Assembly (NCBI RefSeq): GCF_014698825.1
Contig: NZ_JACJTT010000023.1
Location: 1 to 64,000, forward strand
Length of the DNA stretch: 64,000 nucleotides
From: Richelia sinica FACHB-800
GTDB taxonomy: Bacteria; Cyanobacteriota; Cyanobacteriia; Cyanobacteriales; Nostocaceae
Reading direction: 5' to 3'
The notes under the pieces were generated by a model. That model saw only the letters and a list, made by a program, of their open reading frames with translations. It was not told the DNA's origin and did not search any database. The translations under genes and the position numbers were made by a program. Below are positions 9,542-19,177 of this stretch, in pieces. Each line of letters starts with the position of its first letter. Within the stretch, counting starts at the first letter, position 1.

Positions 9542-11356
9542 ATGACTGAAAGCACAAATCAAGCAAATGCTGGAGTTAATAGAGAAGAAGCTAAAAGTAT
9601 TCTCAAGAGATTTTTTGAGAATGAAAATTATAGGGTTTTAGCTGTTAACGGAAAATGGGGTATTGGAAAAACCCATCTAGTACAAACTTTTTTAGAGGAA
9701 CATCACAAAAACTATTATTTGTATGCTTCTGTTTTTGGTATTTCTTCAATTGAACAATTAAAAGCAAGGTTAATAGCTAATAATCAATCTTCTCAAGGAA
9801 AAACTGAGTCAATTGTTAGTTCTGCTAATAAATCTATTAATAAATTTATATTTAATATTTTTGAGTGGTTCAAGCGTATTTCGCAAAAATTAGAGAAAAC
9901 TCCAAAACTAGACTTAAAATTATCAGAAAAATTCTCAATTCCAATAACAGGATCATTAATGTCTATCGCTGGTGATTTAGCACTTGAGATACTTTTTAAT
10001 TTAAACGTTAGAGAAAATTCAATTATATGTATTGATGACCTTGAAAGAAAATCTAAACTACCACTAGATGAAATACTTGGGTTTGTTGAGTATTTAGCCC
10101 AGGAGTTAAAATGCAAAGTTGTTCTAATTTATAATGAAGATAATTTAGCAGAAATAGATAAAAAGGCATTACAGGATTATCGAGAAAAGGTAATTGATAG
10201 AGAATTTAAGCTTGATCCAACAGTAGAAGAAAATTTAGTTGTAGGACTGAAAGACATTCATAATTTAGAACATCGTGATTTAGAAGTATTTAACGAAGTA
10301 TTTATAAAGGCTGGTACAAATAATATTCGGGTTATCAAAAAAACTGGATGGCTTATTAAGGAACTTATTCCCTTAATGAAGAATTGGGAGGATAGTTTAC
10401 GTCATCAAATTATAAGAAATTGTATTATTATAAATCTGGCAAAAATTGACACAGATTTTTGTAAGCATTTTTCTATTACAATAGATACTATATTATCTTT
10501 AATAGACTCTAGATATGCAGATAAAAATAATGACAATTCTGAAAATAGAACAGTAGCTATTAATTTACTCTCTTGGCTGGGTTATAATATTATAAGTCTT
10601 GATAAAGAAATAATTCAGTTAGTAGAAACATCATTATACATCTCTGATACTTTTATTAAAAAAGGTGAGTTTCTCAATCAAAGAGAACTGAAAGATCAAA
10701 TTATTCAAAAACTTTATAATATTGAAGGACTATTTTATATTTCATTTGCAGATAATGAACAAGAAATAGTTCATAAAATTGAAGGTTTCATTAAAGAGCA
10801 TCATCTAGATTTGAGTATTTCCGAATTTGAACGAATTGAGAAATTGGCAGCAATGATAATGATGAAGTTGGATATCTCTTCTTATGAACGTTCGTTGTTA
10901 GAAAAATTGCTAAAAGAACATTTAGAAAGATATTATTATGATGATTTTAATTCTTTGAGAGTTAAGTTACATAAATATCCTGATTTGGAAATATGTTTGC
11001 AAGAAAAAAAGAATCATTATCAGCAAACTCTAAATATTAGTACAGCTTTAAGTGAAATAATTAGAGTTAATAACCAGCTATCATCCCTTAAATTGGAAGC
11101 AGCTAATGAATTTATCAATAATTGCACTGTTGATGAATTCTCTAAATGGCTTCAGAACGGTGATTCTGATTTATACTTAATGGTTAAAAAATTGCTGAGG
11201 ATGGATTTACCTGCATCCAAAAATTTAGAACAAGCTATTCGTAGATTAGCTGCCAAAAGTGACCTAAATAAAAATAGAGCTAAGTATCTTTACAATATAG
11301 ATATATATATAGATATAGATATAGATAATCCTTCTAATAGTGATGATGCAAATTAA
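9542..11356 (+). CDS. KAP-like P-loop NTPase, possible defence gene
   Basis: A 604-residue protein of unknown role. An N-terminal P-loop domain has Walker A GKWGIGKTH at 37-45 and Walker B IICIDDLER at 161-169. The G-x-WG-x-GKT form and the D-D-L-E-R Walker B resemble KAP-family and related STAND-like ATPases. Many of those belong to phage-defence or signalling systems. The region 250-590 is helical with no motif that I recognise. No clear membrane segment is visible. The C-terminus (YNIDIYIDIDIDN) comes from a simple ATATAG repeat. The gene is very AT-rich compared with psaB and tldD, stands alone, and is bordered by REP copies at 9437 and 11393, so horizontal acquisition is likely. The ATG follows a GAGAGGCGG ribosome binding site. 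The defence role is inference. Confidence 0.6.
   Translation: MTESTNQANAGVNREEAKSILKRFFENENYRVLAVNGKWGIGKTHLVQTFLEEHHKNYYLYASVFGISSIEQLKARLIANNQSSQGKTESIVSSANKSINKFIFNIFEWFKRISQKLEKTPKLDLKLSEKFSIPITGSLMSIAGDLALEILFNLNVRENSIICIDDLERKSKLPLDEILGFVEYLAQELKCKVVLIYNEDNLAEIDKKALQDYREKVIDREFKLDPTVEENLVVGLKDIHNLEHRDLEVFNEVFIKAGTNNIRVIKKTGWLIKELIPLMKNWEDSLRHQIIRNCIIINLAKIDTDFCKHFSITIDTILSLIDSRYADKNNDNSENRTVAINLLSWLGYNIISLDKEIIQLVETSLYISDTFIKKGEFLNQRELKDQIIQKLYNIEGLFYISFADNEQEIVHKIEGFIKEHHLDLSISEFERIEKLAAMIMMKLDISSYERSLLEKLLKEHLERYYYDDFNSLRVKLHKYPDLEICLQEKKNHYQQTLNISTALSEIIRVNNQLSSLKLEAANEFINNCTVDEFSKWLQNGDSDLYLMVKKLLRMDLPASKNLEQAIRRLAAKSDLNKNRAKYLYNIDIYIDIDIDNPSNSDDAN
11296..11330 (+). repeat. ATATAG-type microsatellite
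   Basis: A run of ATATAG/ATATAT hexamers inside the 3' end of the NTPase gene encodes alternating D, I and Y residues. It is likely to vary between strains. Confidence 0.6.
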
Positions 11357-11392
11357 TTATTGATAAATCTATTTATTCAGCTTGTAGAATAG

Positions 11393-11418
11393 GGGCGGGC
11401 AAGATGCCCGCACCACAA
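11393..11418 (+). repeat. REP-like palindrome, copy 4
   Basis: GGGCGGGCAAGATGCCCGCA... with the CACCACAA tail lies 37 bp after the NTPase stop codon. It is in the same orientation as copies 1 and 2. Confidence 0.85.
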
Positions 11419-11512
11419 GAGTTTCATTATTCAAGCCTGTACACCATTAGGACGAAATCTGCTGTAATTACACTGCCTGGGCTGCTGAAGATTCAGATCA
11501 TATCAAGGCTTT

Positions 11513-12862
11513 TCACAAAGTGTAGGTGAAATCCTTTACCAACATACCAGGAACAAAACTACCACCTAATTGCCGACTATCGTATGTACCAACTTCCGGG
11601 ATGAATTCTTGAAAGTTGGTCAAATCAACTAAATTATCTTCACCCCAGAAGCGATAGAGGCTTTCATCGAACCGTAGGTTTTCGATGGGAGCAACTATTT
11701 CACCGTTTTCTACCCAAAAGCAAGCGTAGCGGGTCATACCTGTGATTCTACCACTGGGGCGATCGCTCCAATTTAAATAATGTAAATTCGAGACGTATAA
11801 CCCTGTATCTAAATTCGGTAAAATCTGCTCAAAGGCTAAATTTCCTGAGGCGATTTCTGGCGCACGTAAGCTTTCATAACTATTAGCACCATTGGCGATT
11901 TTTCCATATTCTTTGGCTGTGCGAGAATTGATGAGAGTGTTAACTAAATTGCCTTGGTCAATTAAGATTAGTTCTGGTGCGGCAATTTCCCCTAATTCGT
12001 TAAATCTTGGCACTAAACCTTTAGTGAAATTCTCTTTTAAATTAAATTTAGGTGAAAGATTTTTTTCTTGCCGTGATAATACAGCTAAAGCACTATTGCC
12101 TTGTTGAATATCAGCTTCACTAATTGCACCCCAAGACAGCATTGCCAATAAATCAGCGACCGCAGCAGGTGCAAAATAAGTTTTGTATTGTCCCCTGGGT
12201 ATTTTTTTGGGTGGGAGAGACAGCATTTCTAATTGTTTTTTCCCATCTTTAATTTTGCCAAGATAAGCTGATTCATCCCACTCGTTACCCGCAAAAGTAC
12301 CTTTTACTGCTTGTCCTGAAGGAATAAATAATGAATAATCTAAATTAAAGGAATCAGTAGCAAACCAATGTAGCTGGCCATTGGAATCTCCATAGGCTCT
12401 AACGACAACTCCACCTGCGTAAATACCAGTGAAATCTAAATCAGCTACTGATTCTAAAATTCGCTCAACTACGGTTTCTGTAGTTAATAAGTTGCCTGTA
12501 TTAATTTCTCGACTGGTATGATTGCCTGAAGGTAAAACTAGATAGGGGTCTATGGGTAATAAAGGTATTTCGGCGCGTAATTCTTGTAAAGCTGTATATG
12601 CTAAATTTCCATCAACTTCCCAGTTACCTGTAAAAGGAAACTGACTGAAAATCCGGCGTTGTTCCGCCATTAAAGTTAATTCAATCCATCCATCTGCGAC
12701 AAAACCAGTTTGTCTAACTTTGGCATGATTAAAGCGAGTAAATTGACTCCGCTCGCTTTTAAGTCTCACGGTGAATTGTTCATCTTCTGCTTTTTTCATC
12801 AGCAGAGTTTCTACTAGTTGATTAAAACTGGTTTCTAAAGCAGAGATTTCGTCAATCATCAT
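11513..12862 (-). CDS. tldE: TldD/PmbA family protein, TldE-like subunit
   Basis: The partner subunit of the TldD/TldE heterodimeric metalloprotease, which cuts unfolded or modified peptides in the cytoplasm. The protein is about 449 residues and aligns in layout with PmbA/TldE: an N-terminal alpha/beta domain, then a beta-rich C-terminal domain with LPSGNHTSREIN and ITGMTRYACFWVENGEI. It lacks the HExxxH zinc motif, as TldE does. The open frame extends to a TTG at 12892, but ATG codons at 12862 and 12859 (MMIDEISALE) are better starts. It lies just downstream of tldD and is surely in the same operon. Confidence 0.82.
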   Translation of the reverse strand: MMIDEISALETSFNQLVETLLMKKAEDEQFTVRLKSERSQFTRFNHAKVRQTGFVADGWIELTLMAEQRRIFSQFPFTGNWEVDGNLAYTALQELRAEIPLLPIDPYLVLPSGNHTSREINTGNLLTTETVVERILESVADLDFTGIYAGGVVVRAYGDSNGQLHWFATDSFNLDYSLFIPSGQAVKGTFAGNEWDESAYLGKIKDGKKQLEMLSLPPKKIPRGQYKTYFAPAAVADLLAMLSWGAISEADIQQGNSALAVLSRQEKNLSPKFNLKENFTKGLVPRFNELGEIAAPELILIDQGNLVNTLINSRTAKEYGKIANGANSYESLRAPEIASGNLAFEQILPNLDTGLYVSNLHYLNWSDRPSGRITGMTRYACFWVENGEIVAPIENLRFDESLYRFWGEDNLVDLTNFQEFIPEVGTYDSRQLGGSFVPGMLVKDFTYTL

Positions 12863-12898
12863 AATTTTTATTGCCAAAGTTGATTTTATCAATTGACT

Positions 12899-14338
12899 TT
12901 AAGCACCACCGCCAAAAACTTCTACATTCGCAAATACACAAACTGGTGAACCATGTCCGACTGTAATGGCTTGGTTGGGTTCACCTTTGCCACAGTAAGG
13001 AGTGCCGTAAATTTGCCAGCTATGAACATCTCCAACTTGAATTAAGCTGTGCCAAAATTCTGGTGTGGTGGCGCGATAATTGGGATTACGAAGAGTTTTG
13101 GTAATTTTACCGTTTTCAATTAATTTAGCGTACTCACAGCCAAACTGAAATTTATAACGGCGATCGTCAATAGACCAAGAACGGTTAGACTCCATATATA
13201 CGCCGTGTTCTATATTGGAAATCATGTCATTAAAGGTAGCGGTTCCTGGTTCTAAATTTAAGTTGGCCATACGGTCAATTGCTGGACGATTCCAAGAACA
13301 AGCACGGGCACAAGCTACTCCCGGTAAACCTGCTCTCTCTTGACTTTCTAAACTACCTAAACCCCTTTGTAGTACACCTTCTTTGATTAAATATTCTTTG
13401 GTGGCCACAGCACCAGTATCATCAAACCCATAGCTGGCAAATTCACCTTCAACGGTGGGGTCAAAGGTAATATTCATGAGTGATGAACCATATTTTAGGT
13501 TGCCAAAGTCTTCTTTGCTGACAAAACTGCCGCCGGCATAGTTGCGTTCATCTCCTAAAATGCGGTCAATTTCTAAAGGATGTCCCACACTTTCATGAAT
13601 TTGAAGCATCATTTGGTCGGGGGCTAAAACCAAGGTGGTGCGAGTATTTGGGCATTCTTCGGCTGTTAGTAATTCTAAGGCTTGTTCACCTACTTGCTCT
13701 ACTTGATGCCATAAATTATCTTGTCTAAATAGTTCCCATCCCCCTTGATAGGAATTAGCATGAGGGCCATTTTGAGTCCGCTGTTGTACTATGGAACCAT
13801 CTTGAGCCGTGACTCCAAAATGAGTGACTAGAGCAATAATTTTTTGATATACCTGTGAACCATTACTGCTGACAAACCAAGTTTCTTTTTCACTGGTATT
13901 GGTACTAGCTGTAGTTTGAACGATTTTGTCATTCAGTTTCAGTTTGTGAGAAATGCGAATGAGTAAGTCATTGATTTCTCCTGTACTCAGTGCATCTAAT
14001 GGTTCCAGAAAGGGTGAATTAAATTCACCGACTACTTTGGGACGCTGATTTTGACTAAAGGGATAAATCCACCATTTACTAGCAGCTATTGCTTGTTTAT
14101 AGGCGATTTCTGCGGCTGTTTGCAGTCCCGGCAGTGTGAGGGAATTGGTGGCAGCATAACCTAAACAACCGTTGACCATGACTTCTAACATGGCTCCCAT
14201 TGTCATTGATTTACCGTTACTTTCGGGTAAACCATCACGAACATAGTTAGTAGTAGCTGTTTCCTTAACTGCCCGAATACCAACCCAGTCAGCCGGAATA
14301 TTCAGGTGAGAAATTGCAGTTGTTAGTTCTTTCCACAT
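12899..14338 (-). CDS. tldD: TldD metalloprotease subunit
   Basis: The catalytic subunit of the TldD/TldE protease. The zinc motif HESVGHPLEIDR (H-E-x-x-x-H) is present near the middle, followed by ILGDERNYAGGSFV and the late glycine-rich GHGSPVCVFANVEVFGGG segment. The open frame could begin at 14452, but that would read through a CGCAGAGACGCAGAGG repeat and nearly reach cysS. The ATG at 14338 (MWKELTTAISHLNIP) gives a normal TldD N-terminus of about 479 residues, so I use it. tldE follows with a gap of about 36 bp on the same strand. The pair matures or degrades peptides in other bacteria; the substrate here is unknown. Confidence 0.88.
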   Translation of the reverse strand: MWKELTTAISHLNIPADWVGIRAVKETATTNYVRDGLPESNGKSMTMGAMLEVMVNGCLGYAATNSLTLPGLQTAAEIAYKQAIAASKWWIYPFSQNQRPKVVGEFNSPFLEPLDALSTGEINDLLIRISHKLKLNDKIVQTTASTNTSEKETWFVSSNGSQVYQKIIALVTHFGVTAQDGSIVQQRTQNGPHANSYQGGWELFRQDNLWHQVEQVGEQALELLTAEECPNTRTTLVLAPDQMMLQIHESVGHPLEIDRILGDERNYAGGSFVSKEDFGNLKYGSSLMNITFDPTVEGEFASYGFDDTGAVATKEYLIKEGVLQRGLGSLESQERAGLPGVACARACSWNRPAIDRMANLNLEPGTATFNDMISNIEHGVYMESNRSWSIDDRRYKFQFGCEYAKLIENGKITKTLRNPNYRATTPEFWHSLIQVGDVHSWQIYGTPYCGKGEPNQAITVGHGSPVCVFANVEVFGGGA

Positions 14339-14370
14339 AGAATCAATTAAAAATTGAGACTTTATATTAT

Positions 14371-14402
14371 GTTTTTCACGCAGAGACGCAGAGGCACAGA
14401 GA
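14371..14402. repeat. CGCAGAGGCGCAGAG-family repeat copy
   Basis: A CACGCAGAGACGCAGAGGCA block lies between cysS and tldD. It is a degenerate relative of the inverted copies that frame the GxxExxY gene (37243 and 37653) and of the copy at 41431. It creates a false N-terminal extension of the tldD frame. Confidence 0.75.
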
Positions 14403-14417
14403 GAATTTTTAAATCGT

Positions 14418-15875
14418 TTATCTGTGCCAACGTGTACCTTCACGGCTATCAATTAAGGTGATTCCTTGTGCTTGCAATTCATCCCGAATTCGGTCTGATT
14501 CAGCAAAATTCTTGGCTTTTCTGGCTTCCTGGCGCTTTTGAATTAATTCCTCAATTGCTGCATCACTAATTCCATTTACGGTTGGAGTTTCTACTGTAGG
14601 CGTTGCAGTTAAGCCTAACACATCTGCTAAAATTACCAAGGTTTGCCATGTCTTCAGTAATTCATCTGCTGAGGTTTCTGTTTTCCCTTCATGTACTAAA
14701 ATGTTTTTCTCCCGACGTAGTTCTTTCGCTAATTCAAATATTGTTGCTAAACCACCAGGAAAATTAAAGTCATCATTGACAGCTTCCTGAAAACGCTCAA
14801 CAAATGAGTTTTCAATGTGGGAGGGATGGGGAATAAGTGAAGATGCTTCCCAACCCAATTTTTGACCATATTCATGGCCAAACAGTAAACCCTCTTTCAG
14901 GGTATGCCAACCGTTGGTTGCTGCTAATATAGCTTCATCGGTAAAATCTATAGGCTTGCGATAATGGGCCATCAAGACGAATAACCTTACTGCCATGGGG
15001 TCAACATCACGGTCTAGTAGTTCGCGAATGGTGATAAAGTTGCCCAAGGATTTGGACATTTTCTCCCCGTCTACCTTCACCATACCGTTATGTAGCCAGA
15101 AATTAGCTAAGGGTTTACCTGTGACGGCTTCTGATTGAGCAATTTCGTTTTCGTGGTGAGGGAAAATTAAGTCAGCACCACCAGCATGAATATCAATGGT
15201 ATCACCCAGGCGATCGCGCACCATAGCCGAGCATTCAATATGCCATCCTGGACGACCTTTACCCCAACGGGACTCCCAAGCAGGTTCTCCTGGTTTCGCA
15301 GCTTTCCACAAGGCAAAATCAAAGGGGTCTTTTTTCTTTTGATATTCTGGGTCTTCTACATTTACCCTTTCACTCGCACCAGCTTGCATATCATCCAACT
15401 TACGACCGGATAATTTGCCATAATCAGCAAAATTCCGCACCGCATAATAAACATCACCCTCCGATGGATAAGCAAAGCCCTTGTGTTCTAAATCATGAAT
15501 TAATCTTTGAATACCATTCATCGTGTGGGTAGCGCGGGGATACTCATCTGCTTCCTTAATCCCCAATCTTGCCATATCTTCAAAATACGCTTGGATGTAG
15601 CGTTCTGCTACCGCTTCCATCGTCGAATTTTCTTCCCGTGCGCGTTTGAGGATTTTATCATCAATATCGGTAAAATTCTGGACATAGCGCACTTGATAGC
15701 CAATGAATTGCAAATATCGACGCACCACATCCCAAACAATACACGCTCTGGCATGACCCAAATGGCAGTAATCGTACACTGTCACACCGCAATAGTACAT
15801 CTTAACCTTTCCTGGTTCGACGGGGGAAAATTCTTCTTGACGGCGGGTGAGAGTATTGTAAATAGATAGGGTCAT
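14418..15875 (-). CDS. cysS: Cysteinyl-tRNA synthetase
   Basis: A class I aminoacyl-tRNA synthetase that charges tRNA-Cys in the cytoplasm. Signatures are visible: the HIGH box as HLGHARACIVWDVV, the zinc/cysteine-binding YYCGVTVYDY, IECSAM and HAGGADLIFPHHENE blocks, and KMSKS as GEKMSKSLGNF. The usual start is the ATG at 15875 (MTLSIYNTLTRRQEE); the frame continues 11 codons upstream without need. The protein is about 485 residues, as expected. The C-terminal NFAESDRIRDELQAQGI block is the conserved helical end of CysRS. It is an essential single gene, co-directional with tldD downstream. Confidence 0.97.
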   Translation of the reverse strand: MTLSIYNTLTRRQEEFSPVEPGKVKMYYCGVTVYDYCHLGHARACIVWDVVRRYLQFIGYQVRYVQNFTDIDDKILKRAREENSTMEAVAERYIQAYFEDMARLGIKEADEYPRATHTMNGIQRLIHDLEHKGFAYPSEGDVYYAVRNFADYGKLSGRKLDDMQAGASERVNVEDPEYQKKKDPFDFALWKAAKPGEPAWESRWGKGRPGWHIECSAMVRDRLGDTIDIHAGGADLIFPHHENEIAQSEAVTGKPLANFWLHNGMVKVDGEKMSKSLGNFITIRELLDRDVDPMAVRLFVLMAHYRKPIDFTDEAILAATNGWHTLKEGLLFGHEYGQKLGWEASSLIPHPSHIENSFVERFQEAVNDDFNFPGGLATIFELAKELRREKNILVHEGKTETSADELLKTWQTLVILADVLGLTATPTVETPTVNGISDAAIEELIQKRQEARKAKNFAESDRIRDELQAQGITLIDSREGTRWHR

Positions 15876-16080
15876 AACAGAGTAATGCTGCAATCTGACG
15901 ATAAGCAATGATAACGTAAGTTGCGAGTGGGGAGATAGGTTGAGAGTAAAGAGTTTACTGTTACTTAACTCACAGCCATTAATCCACGACTGTATTTATA
16001 AGTGTAACGATATCCAACAACTGTTAGCCGACTATGGCAAGTAATAAAGTTAGTATATTTTGACTTACATACCGCTGACT

Positions 16081-18993
16081 TTATCTTTGCCTTATTAACA
16101 TTGCTTTTTCAATGTCTTGCTTACTCAATATTTGGTAAACCTGACCGCGACAATAGTAAGCATCTGCGTATTCAGGATTAATCTTCAAAGCTTGGTTGCA
16201 ATCTTCTATAGCACCAAAATAATTTTCTTGCCTAATTTTAGTCCATGCTCTGTTCAAATAACCAGGAAGATAATCAGGGCTAATTTCTAATATTTTATTA
16301 AAATCAACTAATGCAGATTGATAATTTTTAGCCTCTAGATTTTCTTTTCCTGCAATCATTAAATTTTCCACTAATTTTACCCGAATTTCCTGGACTTTAT
16401 CTTCCCTTTCCGCTATTATGTATTGTTCATAAGCCAATAACCAATTCTTTTGTCTTTCAAAACCTCTAGCTCGATATCCGGCTTTCTTAACTTCATTGTT
16501 ACTGTTCATCCAGCAACGTTCTTCTTCATCCAAACGACGTATCTTTCGCCATTCCTGTGCAGCTTCATCCCATTTATTTTCAACTTCTAAATATCTAATT
16601 TCACAGATTTTTTGGTTTTGCTGATACTTCTTACCAGCTTTCTGCCAACAATTAGCTGCTTCTAGCCATTTTTGAACTTTCTCAAACGCTTTGGCAGCAT
16701 CTTCATACTTTTCTATATATTCCCATGCTTGTGCAGCATCTTGCCATTTTTCTATACATTCTAAATGTTTAATTTCACAACATCTCTGTTTTTGCAAGTT
16801 ACCTATTTTCTGCCAACAATTAGCAGCATCCTGCCATTGTTCAACTTGCTGAAATAGTTGAGCCGCTACTTGCCAATTTGCTAATTCTACAAAAATATTT
16901 GCCGCTTCTTTATAACTACCTTCTTTTTGTAGTAATTTAGCTCTAGATTCTTTCTCTTTGATTTGATCTCCGGATTTTTTAAAACACTCAATCGCTTGTA
17001 AATAAAACTCAGCAGTTAAATAATATTCCCCTCTTTGCTGCCAGTCTTTCTGTTGAGAACCAACTCTATTTTCTAAAACGGTTTGTATATCTTTTTGTTC
17101 CCAATGTGCCTTTAATTCTCCGTCTTGCCAAAATTGAGAAATTTCTGCTTCCCAAATATTTAAAATTCGTCGAGCGCGAGTTATAGCCACATACAACAAG
17201 TTAAACTCTAATATCAGCGCAGGTTTTTCATTTTCCTTTAATCTGGCAGGTGTATTTAAAGCAGTGTGCCATAATTCTGAACGATATTGGAAAAAATTCA
17301 CCAAGAATACAGTATCAAATTCCAGACCTTTCGCTTCTTCAATTGTAAATATTAAACTTGATTTTAATACTACCCTTAAATGTTCCTTGTCTTCATCCGT
17401 TCTCACTAAAATTGCATCACCTGGATGCAGTTGATTGAGGTAGGTTTGTATTTCATTTAAAGAAGCTTTCACAATGCGAGCTTTTTCACCATAATTACTC
17501 ACAGGTTGAGAAATATTTCTTGGTAAAGACTTAAATAATAAATGATAACGTATTTTCAAAACTTGATTAGCTAAATTAACAAGTTCACCTACACTACGGA
17601 AATTATTCTTTAGTTCCTTTTCCTCAGGTATTGTTAGTTGGTGATTATGAAATATATTTGTCAAATTTTTCCAATCAAAACCACTGGGACTAATCATTTG
17701 ATGTAAATCACCAGCAAAGTAAAGATTAGCTTGATGTGTCGTTAATTGAATTAAAGTTTCTAACTGTAAAGTTGCTAAGTCTTGAACTTCATCACAAACG
17801 ATTAAATGATAAAGTTTCAGATTTCTCTGCACAATCAATCTCAGTGCTTGTCTAGTTAAATCTATTTCATCAAATCTTTTATCTTGTCTTAATTTATTTT
17901 GATACTGATTAAATAATCTATAAATAGTTATACGATGCTCACCGGCAATAATATTTTGGCATTTATGACTTAAGTTATTATATTCCTCTTGATTTAGACA
18001 ACCTACTTGTAAATTTAACTGCAACCCTTTAATGATGCTACGAATTTGATCCCAAACCAATGCAGATGGATATTTTTTAATTTCTCTTTGACGTATATAC
18101 CATTGTTCAAAAACTTGAAAGTCTACTTCATCTTCTGGTGAATAATTTTGACCATGTTCTCGGAGTATATCTAAGCATAGTTGCCTGAAGGTTTTAAAAT
18201 GGAAAATATGATCAATTTCTGGATTATGACTACCAACTAATTTATAAAACTGTTCTCTAACATTATTCACCAATAAAGGATTGTAAGCGACATAAAGTCT
18301 TTGACTATGATGGGGATTTTGCTGATAATCATGCAAAAGCCGATATAAAGCTACAGTTGTTTTGCCAGTTCCCGCACTACCTTTGAGGAGGATATTATTT
18401 CTTGATGTAGCAAGTCTATATTCTTCTGCTGTAATTTTGATAGGTAAATCTGCATCCTGATTAATAATTGCTTGATACCATTCTGTTGGTGATTCTACAA
18501 CTTGCCATTGAATATTACCGAGCAATTCGTCTTTATAGATGAAATTGGGATTATAATCTTCTTCTTCAAGTTGACTAAATTCGATTCGATTTCTTTCTTC
18601 TATGGATAAATCAATCCAATTAGATTCAATATTACCTACTGCTTCAATAGTTTCTGCATATAACCACTCTGCATCTGGTGTTCTGACTCTCGCAGCTGTT
18701 TGATTCAGATGATCATGATCACAAATATCTTGAACAGCAATATAAACTTCTATCTCTCCTGTTTCCGGTCGTCTAGATTTGTTGTAAGTGAAAATGAGAC
18801 GACTCCCGCGATTAATTCTTGCTTCCCAAACTCGCTTACTTACTCCCTGAAGTCGTTTAACTCGCAACCCACCAGTAAATTGTCGTTGTTTCAACTTGTT
18901 AATACAATCCCATGTTTCTAACTGAAGTCTATCACTAGTAGTATTTTTACGTAGAAATTCTACGACATCTGGATGCAGAACGACGGAAACCAT
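16081..18993 (-). CDS. RelE-like domain fused to SF1 (UvrD-type) helicase and TPR-like repeats
   Basis: A 970-residue fusion. Residues 1-100 resemble the RelE/ParE toxin fold (LRVKRLQG, VWEARINRGSRLIFTY). The SF1 core follows: Walker A GSAGTGKTT at 205-213, Walker B LIVCDEVQDL, motif III LYFAGDLHQMI, KNNFRS, EEAKGLEFDTVFLV and LLYVAITRARRI (motif VI). About 300 C-terminal residues are degenerate 'W-x-x-AA-x-x-W' helical repeats, then about two clearer TPRs (ALVDFNKILEISPDYLPGY, AIEDCNQALKINPEYADAY). The helicase motifs look intact. The likely role is an ATP-driven DNA or RNA translocase with a toxin-like RNA/ribosome-binding head and a scaffold tail. Stress response or defence is possible but not shown. 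It is monocistronic, starting 124 bp from the divergent COG0523 open frame. Confidence 0.72.
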   Translation of the reverse strand: MVSVVLHPDVVEFLRKNTTSDRLQLETWDCINKLKQRQFTGGLRVKRLQGVSKRVWEARINRGSRLIFTYNKSRRPETGEIEVYIAVQDICDHDHLNQTAARVRTPDAEWLYAETIEAVGNIESNWIDLSIEERNRIEFSQLEEEDYNPNFIYKDELLGNIQWQVVESPTEWYQAIINQDADLPIKITAEEYRLATSRNNILLKGSAGTGKTTVALYRLLHDYQQNPHHSQRLYVAYNPLLVNNVREQFYKLVGSHNPEIDHIFHFKTFRQLCLDILREHGQNYSPEDEVDFQVFEQWYIRQREIKKYPSALVWDQIRSIIKGLQLNLQVGCLNQEEYNNLSHKCQNIIAGEHRITIYRLFNQYQNKLRQDKRFDEIDLTRQALRLIVQRNLKLYHLIVCDEVQDLATLQLETLIQLTTHQANLYFAGDLHQMISPSGFDWKNLTNIFHNHQLTIPEEKELKNNFRSVGELVNLANQVLKIRYHLLFKSLPRNISQPVSNYGEKARIVKASLNEIQTYLNQLHPGDAILVRTDEDKEHLRVVLKSSLIFTIEEAKGLEFDTVFLVNFFQYRSELWHTALNTPARLKENEKPALILEFNLLYVAITRARRILNIWEAEISQFWQDGELKAHWEQKDIQTVLENRVGSQQKDWQQRGEYYLTAEFYLQAIECFKKSGDQIKEKESRAKLLQKEGSYKEAANIFVELANWQVAAQLFQQVEQWQDAANCWQKIGNLQKQRCCEIKHLECIEKWQDAAQAWEYIEKYEDAAKAFEKVQKWLEAANCWQKAGKKYQQNQKICEIRYLEVENKWDEAAQEWRKIRRLDEEERCWMNSNNEVKKAGYRARGFERQKNWLLAYEQYIIAEREDKVQEIRVKLVENLMIAGKENLEAKNYQSALVDFNKILEISPDYLPGYLNRAWTKIRQENYFGAIEDCNQALKINPEYADAYYCRGQVYQILSKQDIEKAMLIRQR

Positions 18994-19020
18994 AGTGTTT
19001 GAGGAGCTTGGGTAGATGGG

Positions 19021-19054
19021 TGGTATCGAAATATAGTATATATAATTGATACCA
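19021..19054. promoter_or_regulatory. Inverted repeat in divergent promoter region
   Basis: TGGTATC (19021-19027) and GATACCA (19048-19054) form a perfect 7-bp inverted repeat around an AT-rich centre, between the helicase gene and the COG0523 gene. A metal-sensing repressor could bind here, because COG0523 genes are often Zur-regulated. The sequence does not match a Zur box that I can recall, so this is tentative. Confidence 0.25.
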
Positions 19055-19177
19055 GATTCATCTGCATCTGCCTAAATATAAACAAGATTCTTTAAATTAA
19101 TCTCTGCTAAATCAGCAATGCCAAGTAGTCAAAATCAGGCTACCATTCAAAATAGACGAAAAGCCTACTGTATAACT

